Source of the DNA: Pseudomonadota bacterium
Lineage (GTDB): Bacteria > Pseudomonadota > Gammaproteobacteria > Acidiferrobacterales > UBA6901
Reading direction: 5' to 3'
NCBI GenBank assembly: GCA_021783175.1
Contig: JAJXUF010000146.1
Span: 1 to 7,580, forward strand
DNA length: 7,580 bases
Under the pieces are notes generated by a model. The model did no database searches and was not told the DNA's origin. It saw only the letters and a program-made list of their open reading frames with translations. Position 1 is the stretch's first letter; each line of letters begins with the position of its first letter. Of this stretch, positions 1 through 7,063 are shown piece after piece. The translations under genes were made by a program, and so were the position numbers.

Positions 1-931
1 CCTTGAGCGCGTGCACTTCACCCTTGAATATCAAATCTGACACGAAGGGCGAATTCAGCAGAATCTCGATGGCCGCCCGGCGGCCCTTCCCGTCTGCACG
101 AGGAATCAGACGTTGCGAGACCACCGCCTTGAGATTTAGCGACAGGTCCATAAGCAGCTGTGCGCGACGCTCTTCCGGAAAGAAGTTGATGATACGGTCG
201 AGCGCCTGGTTGGCACTGTTGGCATGCAATGTGGCCATGCACAGATGACCGGTTTCGGCAAACGCGATTGCATACTCCATGGTGTCGCGATCGCGAATCT
301 CGCCGATCAGGATCACGTCCGGTGCCTGTCTCAGTGTGTTCTTGAGTGCCGCGAACCAGTTGTTCGTGTCAACCCCGACTTCGCGATGCGTGATAAGACA
401 GTTCTTGTTCTTGTGTACGTATTCCACCGGATCTTCGATGGTAATGATGTGTCCGTGACTGCTCTCGTTACGGTGATCAATCATTGCTGCAAGCGACGTA
501 GACTTGCCAGATCCAGTGCCACCGACCAGGATGACCAGTCCGCGTTTCGTTAACGCAACTTCTTTAAGTACCGGCGGCAGCTGTAAGGAATCGAATTTGG
601 GAATTTCCGTGGTAATGGTGCGCAGCACCATGCCGATATGGCCCTGCTGAACGAAGATATTCACACGGAATCGACCGATCCCCTGCGGGCTGATGGCAAA
701 ATTGCTTTCCTTCTCCGTTTCGAACTCTGCTTTCTGGCGCTCGTTCATCGCCGCGTAAGCCAGTGCCTTGGTGTGCACCGGTCCCAACCGTTGCTGGGTA
801 ATCGGCGTCATCTTTCCGTCGATCTTCACGGACGGAGGAAAATCGTTTGAAATGAACAAATCCGATGCTTTTCTCGACAGCATGGTTTTGAGAAGAGAAT
901 TCAAATAAGTCGTAGCTTGCTCTTGATTCAT
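1..931 (-). CDS. pilU: Type IV pilus twitching-motility ATPase PilU (C-terminus beyond window)
   Basis: Secretion ATPase of the PilT/PilU family, which in known systems forms a cytoplasmic hexamer at the base of the type IV pilus and assists PilT in retracting the fibre. The minus-strand frame from the ATG at 931 is open to the window edge, giving 310 residues; family members have roughly 370-380, so the last 60-70 are missing. Visible motifs: an N-terminal RKASDLFIS segment, Walker A GGTGSGKS at residues 137-144, the Asp-box ITIEDPVEY, Walker B VILIGEIRD at about 206-214, and the His-box HLCMATLHAN from residue 229. The stretches AIAFAETGHL, ANQALDRIINFFPEERR and LMDLSLNLKAVVSQRL are typical of PilU rather than PilT. 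A GGGGAG Shine-Dalgarno sequence lies 9 bases before the ATG and supports this start. No pilT lies directly upstream, although the two are often adjacent. The family is certain; PilU over PilT is very likely. Confidence 0.95.
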   Translation of the reverse strand, partial: MNQEQATTYLNSLLKTMLSRKASDLFISNDFPPSVKIDGKMTPITQQRLGPVHTKALAYAAMNERQKAEFETEKESNFAISPQGIGRFRVNIFVQQGHIGMVLRTITTEIPKFDSLQLPPVLKEVALTKRGLVILVGGTGSGKSTSLAAMIDHRNESSHGHIITIEDPVEYVHKNKNCLITHREVGVDTNNWFAALKNTLRQAPDVILIGEIRDRDTMEYAIAFAETGHLCMATLHANSANQALDRIINFFPEERRAQLLMDLSLNLKAVVSQRLIPRADGKGRRAAIEILLNSPFVSDLIFKGEVHALK

Positions 932-1514
932 GCGGCAAAACTCCCCACTGCTAAAGTCAGGCAACGCACATCCCGGCGCGGCAGGCCGAAGTGCCGCACT
1001 GAGGTACCGACAGCCTATTGTTCAAAACGGCATCCGTTAGACCTGACCGGCACTATTCTTGTCGGACGCATGATGGCAAACCCTGCCATTCTGCGTCACC
1101 GGCCAAACCTTGACTGCAATTTCGCGGTGCATCCCGCATCCACCACACCGTCCCCTTCGGGCGGTCTGTTGAGTATAGACCATGGCTACGCGCGTTCCGG
1201 GCCACTCAGCATCCTGTCGACATTCGTTCATTTCTTAACATCCCGCTTTTCCAGGCAGCCGCAGACAGCGCCCGTCAGTCGGCTCGCAGCCTCTTCCGCC
1301 TGACCGCCGTTCATGGCAAACGCGAAAATAAGGCGTCGCGGCTTACGCCTGCGCAATGGGAACCGCACATTTGAAATAGGCAAGTCTTGTGCCAGGTCCG
1401 CCGCCGGCGGCAGATTTCGGCCGCCTTCGTTGCTATGCTTGCCTGCCGTCAGGCGCTAATTGGCGTTCAGGCCGGGCGGCTGACGCCCGTCAGACACCGG
1501 ACCCCTGCGAGTGC
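932..1514. other. Gene-free spacer between pilU and the DUF455 remnant
   Basis: No reading frame here resembles a protein I recognise. The longest frames (plus 917-1303 and minus 1037-1231) have arbitrary composition and no convincing ribosome binding site. The spacer must carry the pilU promoter on the minus strand, but I see no clear -35/-10 pair. It contains several short inverted repeats: ACCGTCC/GGGCGGT around 1147-1166 (one G-T wobble), GGTCT/AGACC around 1164-1182, AGGCGT/ACGCCT at 1331-1336 and 1345-1350, the 12-base palindrome GCCGCCGGCGGC at 1400-1411, and CTGACG/CGTCAG at 1480-1493. None is followed by a T-run, so none can be called an intrinsic terminator. Confidence 0.6.
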
Positions 1515-2159
1515 ATGACTGAAAATGTGCATCTTCGCGCCTTGGCGGATCTCGCGAGCCGAGTGGTCGACGACAAGCTTTCCCTTACCGGCCAATTACA
1601 TGCCGACTGCCTGGCCAACAACCTGCGGCCGGACAGAGACACCCCAAACCCCACCGCCATCATTGAGCCCGGCCGACCCGACCGCCCGCTGCTTGTGCCG
1701 CCGACCGCCGTCGAGCATCGCCACCTGCAGAGTCCCAGCGGCCACGCCGCGCTTATCCGCTCTCTCGCCCATATCGAATTCAATGCGATCAATCTTGCAC
1801 TCCACGCCGCATATCGCTTGCGCGGTCTGCCCGCGCACTTTTTAGCCGACCGGATCGGCGTAGCTGCAGAATAAGCGCGACATTTTTGTCTTTTGCGCGA
1901 ACATCTGGGGGGATTGGGATTTGGCCATGGCGACTTCAGTGCGCACAACGGCCTCTGGGAAATGGCCGTCAAGACAGCCCATGACCTGCTGGTGCGCATG
2001 GCGCTAGTATCGCGCGTGCTTGAAGCACGCGGTCTGGACGCAAGTCGCGCACTCATGCGCCGCCTGACCGCCTGCGGCGGCACTCGGGCCGGGGAAATTC
2101 TCGCTGAAATCTTGCATGACGAAATCAGTCACGTCCGCATCGGTAACAATTGGTACGAC
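1515..2159 (+). pseudogene. DUF455 ferritin-like protein gene, broken by an in-frame stop and truncated
   Basis: Remnant of a DUF455 (ferritin-like fold) protein gene; the family's biochemical role is poorly defined. The frame from ATG 1515 reads EPGRPDRPLLVPP, then AHIEFNAINLAL (Glu at residue 88), VAAE, a TAA stop at 1872-1874, and continues in the same frame with ARHFCLLREHL, AHNGLWEMAVKTAHD, MALVSRVLEARGLD and LHDEISHVRIGNNWY (Glu203, His206). The family normally has Glu-Glu-Ala-x-His-Phe where the stop falls, so the TAA replaces residue 120, the Glu of a presumed metal-binding ExxH. The match ends at about residue 214; the rest of the family domain is absent and another gene's tail follows in frame. 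Substitutions at usually constant sites (for example LVSR for LVPR, HDEISH for RDEIGH) also suggest relaxed selection. The frame is open back to a GTG at 1389, but similarity begins only after 1515. The ribosome binding site is weak. Family comparisons are from memory. Confidence 0.82.
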
Positions 2160-2396
2160 GGCGCAAAACAGGTACACCTCTTCGGCGAAGAAATACCGGT
2201 ACGTGCACGCGTCCACACCATTAACGGCTTTTCCGCACACGCCGATCAGGCTGAGCTGCTGGCCTGGCATCAAAACACCCGCGCTGGCCGCACTTTTCTG
2301 GTGCATGGCGAAGAAAAGGCCATGCAGGCCTTCGCAGCAAAACTTCAGGGAACCACAGTTGCGATGCCGAAACTGCATGACGCTTTCGAGATCTAA
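2157..2396 (+). pseudogene. C-terminal fragment of a beta-CASP-type metallo-beta-lactamase-fold hydrolase
   Basis: These 79 codons encode the C-terminal end of an RNA-processing-type metallo-beta-lactamase-fold protein (beta-CASP/YSH1-like). The recognisable run starts at GAKQVHLFGEEIPVRA and continues through the GFSAHAD box (codons 2226-2246, beta-CASP motif B with its His) and LVHGEE (2298-2315, motif C region), ending in PKLHDAFEI and TAA. Whole family members are around 450 residues and carry the HxHxDH zinc-binding core in the N-terminal part; that whole part is missing, so this fragment cannot form the active site alone. It is joined without a frame break to the DUF455 remnant, so a start such as the TTG at 1893 could in theory yield a 167-residue hybrid. 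The motifs here look better preserved than those of the DUF455 half, which may mean the fusion is fairly recent. No terminator is visible after the stop. Confidence 0.8.
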
Positions 2397-2659
2397 GAGG
2401 CGCTCCGCCAACCACTAATCCCAAGCATCACGATCAAAATCCCTGATCACCGGCAGGCCGTCACCTCGACGCCACGCATTCGAACGGGGCAATTTCGCAA
2501 CACCTGCGCAACAAATCGTCTGCTATCGAGAAAGTATGTTCTTCCCCCAAATTTCTTCCAAATACCGCCACGCGATATCTGTCTGATTTCACCTGCCCGT
2601 AACCGGGCTATTCCCGCCCCTTGAATTTCGATCAGCCTCATCCGAAATCATGTTGTTAT
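2397..2659. other. Spacer between the chimeric remnant and kdpE, converging ends
   Basis: The plus-strand remnant and minus-strand kdpE converge here. A minus-strand 64-codon frame (2447-2641) begins 18 bases after the kdpE stop but has no Shine-Dalgarno sequence and no similarity I recognise, so I do not call it a gene. A weak inverted repeat GATCA/TGATC (2432-2436 and 2444-2448) is the only terminator-like structure, and it lacks a T-run. Confidence 0.5.
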
Positions 2660-3370
2660 CTAGCGCCAGTTGCTGTCGACAAGCCGATAGCCGACGCCGG
2701 TCTCGGTAATCAAGTACTTGGGCTGACTCGGGTCCGATTCAAGTTTCTGACGCAGATGCGCCATGTAGGTCCGCAAATAATGACTGTCTTCCACATGCGA
2801 CGGACCCCAGACTTCTTTGAGCAACTGGCGATGAGTGAGCACTTTCCCCGCATTGCGGATCAGCACGGTGAGCAGGCGATACTCGTTGGCAGTAAGATGA
2901 ATCTGCTGATCCGCACGATAAATCTGGCGATTCACTAGATCGACTCGGACATTGCCAAAACGAAATTCACCGAGTGGCTGTCCGTCGTCACCCGAAGCTG
3001 CGCGGCGACGCAACGCAACACGCACCCGCGCCATCAACTCCCCCACGCCGAATGGTTTTGTCAAATAGTCATCGGCTCCGGCATCCAGTGCGTCGATCTT
3101 GTCCTCTTCCCGAACGCGCGCCGAAAGCACAATGACAGGAACATCGCTCCAACCTCGCAAATCTCGGATAACGTCAACGCCGTCCCTGTCGGGCAAGCCG
3201 AGATCAAGAATAACCAGATCCGGTTTGCGCGTTGCCGCCTCAGTGAGGCCTTGTTTCCCTGTCTCTGCTTCGTATACAGCAAATTTTTCCCCTTCGAGCG
3301 CAGTGCGGAGAAATCGCCGGATCTGCCTTTCGTCCTCCACAATGACTGCGACAGGATGATTTGTGATCAT
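2660..3370 (-). CDS. kdpE: KDP operon response regulator KdpE
   Basis: OmpR/PhoB-type response regulator, 236 residues, which after phosphorylation by KdpD activates transcription of the kdp potassium-pump genes. The receiver domain (about 7-120) has every expected residue: acidic pair Glu12-Asp13, phosphoacceptor Asp56 in LVILDLGLPD, Ser83 in VIVLSA, and Lys105 in LTKPFG. The DNA-binding winged-helix domain occupies about 135-233, with the recognisable LTANEYRLL, HRQLLKEVWG, YLRTYMAHLRQKLE and LITETGVGYRL stretches. Length is close to the E. coli protein (225 residues). The ATG lies 2 bases after the kdpD stop, which implies co-transcription and probably translation by ribosomes finishing kdpD. 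It is the last gene of the operon in this window. Function and start are both secure. Confidence 0.97.
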   Translation of the reverse strand: MITNHPVAVIVEDERQIRRFLRTALEGEKFAVYEAETGKQGLTEAATRKPDLVILDLGLPDRDGVDVIRDLRGWSDVPVIVLSARVREEDKIDALDAGADDYLTKPFGVGELMARVRVALRRRAASGDDGQPLGEFRFGNVRVDLVNRQIYRADQQIHLTANEYRLLTVLIRNAGKVLTHRQLLKEVWGPSHVEDSHYLRTYMAHLRQKLESDPSQPKYLITETGVGYRLVDSNWR

Positions 3371-3372
3371 GG

Positions 3373-6120
3373 TCAGTGAATCGTCACGACGACACTTTCT
3401 GCAACAGGATCTTCTGGCTCGCGCACCGGGGGCGGTTCAAGCAAAGGCACGGTAAACGTGAATCGGGCGCCGCCCTCGCTCATATTCTCCGCCCATATTC
3501 TGCCTCGATGCGCCTGAACAACGGCTTTGCAGATAGCCAGCCCGAGTCCCACACCGGGTGTGGCCGATTCCTTCTCCCCACGGGTAAACTTGTCGAACAC
3601 TGCCTCGATCATGTCAGGGAGCAATCCGGGCCCGTTGTCGGAGACCATGACCCGCAGTTCATCCTTTTTGGCCTCGGCACTGATACGGATCTGGCTGCCC
3701 GACGCGGTGTATTTGGTGGCATTCTCAATCAAATTGCACAATACCCGCTCGATCAGCACACTGTCGACATAGATTAACGGCAACGAAGGATCGAGCGAAA
3801 CCCTGACTTCATGGTTTGCCAGCGCGGGCTGCAGGGAACGAAGCGCGCTGCCGACAATTTCCTCCAGCACATGCCATTGGCGATTCAGTTGTACCTCGCC
3901 GGCCTGCAACCGTGCCATGTCAAGGAGATTATTGACCAATTGACTCATGCGCAGCGCCTGGTCGTGCACGGCTTCGGCCAGCTCACGCCGCTCCTGCTCC
4001 GACAATTTTCCATCGGCTTCGAGGGTGCTGGCGAGCCCGACGAGCGCAGCCAATGGTGTGCGCAAATCATGCGATATCGCACTCAATAGCGAACTTCGCA
4101 GCCGTTCCGACTCAATTTTCACAAGAGCACCCTGGGCAACCTCGACGAAGTGGACGCGTTCAAGCGCCAGCGCAATTTGGGCCGCAAAGGTTTCAAGCAG
4201 GCGGTGCTGCTCGGGAACGAAGATCAGGCGCGCATTGCTGGGTGCCAACGCCAGTACGCCGCGCGCTCGGATCGGAGCTTTTAACGGCAGATAATATGTC
4301 GGGCTCGCGGCCAGCGTGTTGGTGCCGAATCCCGCCGGCTGCTGGTGATCGAACACCCATTGCGCAATGGCCACGTCCAGGGTCATGCCGGGCGCAACCT
4401 CGTCTGCATGCGGTTTGGGCAACTCGATTCTTTCCGATGGATTCGGCAGCAGGATGGCCGTTTGCGCGACGAACACACCCTGGAGGTGCCTGTTGGCGAT
4501 ATCGAGGATCTGCTCGGTCTGCAATGCCCCGCCGAGCTCGCGCGCCATTTCGTAAAGAGCCTTGGCGCGGCGTTCGCGCAACGTCGCCACCCGCGCCTGG
4601 TACCGCATGTTTGCAGTCAGTTGGCTGATCACGAGCGCCACCGCCAACATCACCGCGAATGTGAGTACATATTGCGCATCGGAAACGGCAAAAGTGAACT
4701 TTGGGGGAACGAAAAAGAAATCAAATGCGGCTACCGACAAGAGGGAGCTCAGAATCGCCGGCCCGCGACCGAATCGGAACGCGATCAGCATGACGCCCAG
4801 CAGATAGAGCATGCTAATATTCGTGATCTCGAGGTAGCTTGCCAGTGAATAGGCAACGGCGGTGGCCAGCGCACAAGCGGCGATCGCTACAATGAAACCC
4901 AACTTCCGCGACCGGCGCTTCCCGCCCACGGTGAACCCGCCCATGCCGACGGTGTCTTCGACGGGCGGCGCCTTCCCTGCTGCCTCGTGACCAACCACAT
5001 AGACATCCACGTCCTTGGCCATCAGCGATAGCTCTTCGGCCAAGGGGATGGAGAATCGGCGTCGCCACTGCCCACGCGTGGTCTTACCGACAACCAGTTT
5101 AGAGACATTGCGACTTCTGGCGTAGCTGAACAAGACGGAAGCAACGTCCTCGCCGGTCAGCGTCGTCGTCTCCGCACCGAGTTCCTGCGCCAGACTCAGC
5201 GTCTTGATGATGCGGTCGCGGGTCTCCCTGGACAGGCGCTGGAGGCGCGGCGTTTCGACGTATGCAGCAATCCAGTCTGCGTGCAGATTTCCCGCCAGTC
5301 GTGCGGCGCTGCGAATGAGTTTCTCGGCATCGGGGCCGGGCCCAACGCAGACAAGCAGGCGCTCCTTCGCCTGCCACATGCCGCGAATCGCCTTGTCCTC
5401 ACGGTACTCGCGCATCTGGGCATCGACGCGATCTGCCGTCCGCCGAAGCGCAAGTTCGCGCAGCGCAATCAGATTCCCCTTGCGGAAGAAGTTCTGAATT
5501 GCCCGCTCGGCCTGGTCGGGAATGTAAACCTTCCCTTCCTTGAGGCGTTGCAACAGCTCATCCGCCGGCAGATCAACGACAGTCACCTCGTCCGCCTGAT
5601 CGAATATGGTGTCGGGAATCGTTTCCCACACGCGTATTCCTGTAATCTGCCCGACGATATCGTTCAGGCTTTCCAGGTGTTGCACGTTGACCGTCGTGAA
5701 AACGTCGACGCCGGCATCGAGCAACTCTTGCACGTCCTGCCAGCGCTTGGCGTGCCGGCTGCCCGAAACGTTGGTATGAGCAAGCTCGTCCACGACGATT
5801 ACGGCGGGCTTGCGCAGCAGCGCTCCATCGAGATCGAATTCGGCGAGCTTTCGGCCGCGATACTCAGTTTCCTTCGGCCGCAGAATCTCGAGACCTTCGA
5901 GCAACGCTGCTGTATCCTGCCGTCCGTGGGTCTCGACAAGACCGACCACGACGTCCATACCCTGCTGCTTGAGCATGTGCGCCGCAGACAACATGGCGAA
6001 GGTCTTGCCGACACCGGCACAGGCGCCGAAAAACAGCTTTAGCTTGCCCCGGCGCGCCTTGCGTTCTTCGCGCTGCACGCGTTCGAGCAGTTCGTCCGGA
6101 TTGGGTCGCTGATCAACCAT
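3373..6120 (-). CDS. kdpD: Sensor histidine kinase KdpD
   Basis: Membrane sensor kinase/phosphatase that responds to K+ limitation or osmotic stress and phosphorylates KdpE. At 915 residues it is slightly longer than E. coli KdpD (894). Domains in order: N-terminal KdpD domain (about 20-230) with Walker A GACAGVGKT at 32-40 and VIVVDELAHTN (Asp111, Glu112); a universal-stress-protein-like domain (about 250-375); four closely spaced membrane segments (about 407-497); a GAF-like region (about 520-660); HisKA with SAISHDLRTPLAAL, phosphorylated His684; and the ATPase domain with N-box NLIENATKY (about 796-804), DNGPG at 828-832 and GVGLGLAI at 856-863. All catalytic motifs are intact. The ATG at 6120 is chosen because the family N-terminus (NPDELLERVQREE) follows it and the next in-frame ATG (Met43) lies past Walker A. 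No Shine-Dalgarno sequence precedes it. A 308-base gap separates it from kdpC. Confidence 0.97.
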   Translation of the reverse strand: MVDQRPNPDELLERVQREERKARRGKLKLFFGACAGVGKTFAMLSAAHMLKQQGMDVVVGLVETHGRQDTAALLEGLEILRPKETEYRGRKLAEFDLDGALLRKPAVIVVDELAHTNVSGSRHAKRWQDVQELLDAGVDVFTTVNVQHLESLNDIVGQITGIRVWETIPDTIFDQADEVTVVDLPADELLQRLKEGKVYIPDQAERAIQNFFRKGNLIALRELALRRTADRVDAQMREYREDKAIRGMWQAKERLLVCVGPGPDAEKLIRSAARLAGNLHADWIAAYVETPRLQRLSRETRDRIIKTLSLAQELGAETTTLTGEDVASVLFSYARSRNVSKLVVGKTTRGQWRRRFSIPLAEELSLMAKDVDVYVVGHEAAGKAPPVEDTVGMGGFTVGGKRRSRKLGFIVAIAACALATAVAYSLASYLEITNISMLYLLGVMLIAFRFGRGPAILSSLLSVAAFDFFFVPPKFTFAVSDAQYVLTFAVMLAVALVISQLTANMRYQARVATLRERRAKALYEMARELGGALQTEQILDIANRHLQGVFVAQTAILLPNPSERIELPKPHADEVAPGMTLDVAIAQWVFDHQQPAGFGTNTLAASPTYYLPLKAPIRARGVLALAPSNARLIFVPEQHRLLETFAAQIALALERVHFVEVAQGALVKIESERLRSSLLSAISHDLRTPLAALVGLASTLEADGKLSEQERRELAEAVHDQALRMSQLVNNLLDMARLQAGEVQLNRQWHVLEEIVGSALRSLQPALANHEVRVSLDPSLPLIYVDSVLIERVLCNLIENATKYTASGSQIRISAEAKKDELRVMVSDNGPGLLPDMIEAVFDKFTRGEKESATPGVGLGLAICKAVVQAHRGRIWAENMSEGGARFTFTVPLLEPPPVREPEDPVAESVVVTIH

Positions 6121-6127
6121 GTCAATG

Positions 6128-6133
6128 ATTATA
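6128..6133 (-). promoter_or_regulatory. Perfect TATAAT -10 box directly upstream of kdpD
   Basis: Reading the minus strand, TATAAT is followed by CATTGAC and then the kdpD ATG. A transcript starting the usual 6-8 bases after this -10 would begin at or next to the start codon and be leaderless, in keeping with the missing Shine-Dalgarno sequence. The -35 is the weak point: TTGACG lies only 13 bases upstream of the -10, too short for a standard sigma-70 spacer, and the hexamer at 17 bases (AACTTT) is poor. It is a candidate secondary promoter giving basal KdpD/KdpE; chance occurrence cannot be excluded. Confidence 0.35.
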
Positions 6134-6207
6134 CGGCAATTGTAGACGTCAAAGTTTGAACCGAGTTCAGGCGGAGTGCTCCCCAGTCACCAGAATCGAG
6201 CCTGTCT

Positions 6208-6254
6208 TGGGGTAGGGTCAATTTCTGGTAGAAATCTGCCCCAGAAAGGTCTGG
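6208..6254 (-). promoter_or_regulatory. Two overlapping, mutually exclusive hairpins upstream of kdpD
   Basis: On the minus strand, hairpin A (6254-6241) is CCAGA-CCTT-TCTGG, a 5-bp stem with a 4-base loop. Hairpin B (6243-6208) has an inner 6-bp stem ATTTCT/AGAAAT around loop ACC, an internal loop, and an outer TGGGG/CCCCA stem. They share bases 6241-6243, so A and the outer stem of B cannot both form completely. Neither is followed by a T-run, so neither is a standard intrinsic terminator. Confidence 0.35.
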
Positions 6255-6428
6255 CTCTGCCCTCAATCTGGTATGCCAAGGCAAATTCGCTCCCATCCAT
6301 GGCTGGGCTGAAACACTTCCATCATCAAAGACAACGCATGTCTTCGTGCGCCTCCTTTCGCATCTTCCTGCAACTGGAAACGGCGGAAACCCACCACCCG
6401 TTGCGACAGGGTAGCGTAGCGACAGAGC

Positions 6429-7052
6429 TCAATGACCGGTCGCGCTTCGCTGCGAATTCGAATAGGACCCAAATGACGTTCCTGACAGTCTGTCCAGGGC
6501 CAGGTTCAATTCAAGCACGTTCACCCGCGACTCGCCGATTATTCCAAATTGACGGCCAGTGACGTGGTCAGCCACGAGGGCACGCACGCGGGCAGCATCG
6601 AGACCGCGGGCCCTCGCAACCCGGTTAACCTGGTAGAATGCCGCGGCCGGACTGATGTCCGGATCAAGCCCGCTCGCCGAGGAGGTAACGAGATCAACAG
6701 GGATCGCCGCCGTGTTGCCTGGATCGGCAGCGCGTAGCGCCTTGATTTGCGCCGACACCTCGTCAAGCAGCGCCGGGTTGGTGGGCCCGAGGTTCGAGCC
6801 GCCCGAGTTGCTCGCGTTGTACGGAAAGGGCGACGTGGCTGACAGCCTGCCCCAGAAATACTTCGGGCGGTTGAACGGCTGCCCAATCAGGGCTGAGCCT
6901 ACCGGTTTGCCACCCTCGATGATCAGACTGCCATTTGCCTGCTTCGGGAACGCCAGCTGCGCAAGACCCGTCACCACGACCGGATAAATCAAACCGGTGA
7001 TGATCGTCATGGAGACGAGCAAGGCAAATCCGGATTTGAGTTGGCTCCACAT
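6429..7052 (-). CDS. kdpC: Potassium-transporting ATPase subunit KdpC
   Basis: Single-span membrane subunit of the KdpFABC high-affinity K+ pump, thought to stabilise the complex and assist ATP or K+ binding. It has 207 residues (E. coli about 190). One N-terminal membrane helix covers about residues 8-33 ([20 protein letters not shown]). The periplasmic domain shows the family's conserved stretches: [19 protein letters not shown], the Gly/Asn-rich [44 protein letters not shown], and the end motif [12 protein letters not shown] tail of some 17 Ser/Gly-rich residues follows that motif and explains the extra length. The start is well set: GAGGAG in TGAGGAGAT, overlapping the kdpB stop, lies 7 bases before the ATG. 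The gap to kdpB is 11 bases, so the two are co-transcribed and probably translationally coupled. Confidence 0.97.
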   Translation of the reverse strand: MWSQLKSGFALLVSMTIITGLIYPVVVTGLAQLAFPKQANGSLIIEGGKPVGSALIGQPFNRPKYFWGRLSATSPFPYNASNSGGSNLGPTNPALLDEVSAQIKALRAADPGNTAAIPVDLVTSSASGLDPDISPAAAFYQVNRVARARGLDAARVRALVADHVTGRQFGIIGESRVNVLELNLALDRLSGTSFGSYSNSQRSATGH

Positions 7053-7063
7053 GTCAGATCTCC

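Larger units (their letters stand above)
6121..6428 (-). other. Long kdpC-kdpD spacer with leader-like elements
   Basis: Kdp genes are usually packed closely, but here 308 bases separate the kdpC stop from kdpD. In transcript order on the minus strand the spacer holds a direct repeat GCGACAG (6419-6425 and 6403-6409), the strong Shine-Dalgarno AAAGGAGG (6358-6351), two tiny overlapping ORFs (6339-6325 and 6325-6263), two overlapping hairpins (6254-6241 and 6243-6208), and the TATAAT in front of kdpD. No longer protein is recognisable. Whether these elements work as a leader is inference; the spacer could instead be a remnant of inserted DNA. Confidence 0.5.

Noticed and set aside
564..938. 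124-codon minus-strand frame at the start of pilU
   Set aside because: It is out of frame with the pilU reading frame starting at 931, which carries all the family motifs and the Shine-Dalgarno sequence.
1147..1166. ACCGTCC/GGGCGGT hairpin as an intrinsic terminator
   Set aside because: No T-run follows on either strand and no gene ends nearby.
1269..1493. 10-base direct repeat CGCCCGTCAG (1269-1278 and 1484-1493) as possible insertion target duplication
   Set aside because: A 10-base match is not rare in GC-rich sequence of this length, and no transposase or inverted-repeat ends lie between the copies.
1872..1874. Recoded stop codon (programmed readthrough) in the DUF455 frame
   Set aside because: TAA is not a usual recoding codon, no recoding signal is visible, and the gene is independently truncated downstream, so simple nonsense mutation is the better explanation.
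1490..2083. 197-codon minus-strand open frame over the DUF455 remnant
   Set aside because: It is rich in Arg, Ser and Ala as expected of an antisense shadow, while the plus strand shows clear DUF455 motifs.
2447..2641. 64-codon minus-strand frame after kdpE
   Set aside because: No Shine-Dalgarno sequence, no recognised similarity, and a composition that looks non-coding.
5281..6042. 253-codon plus-strand open frame
   Set aside because: It lies entirely antisense to the well-conserved kdpD N-terminal region; its protein has no recognisable motif and its openness follows from kdpD codon bias.
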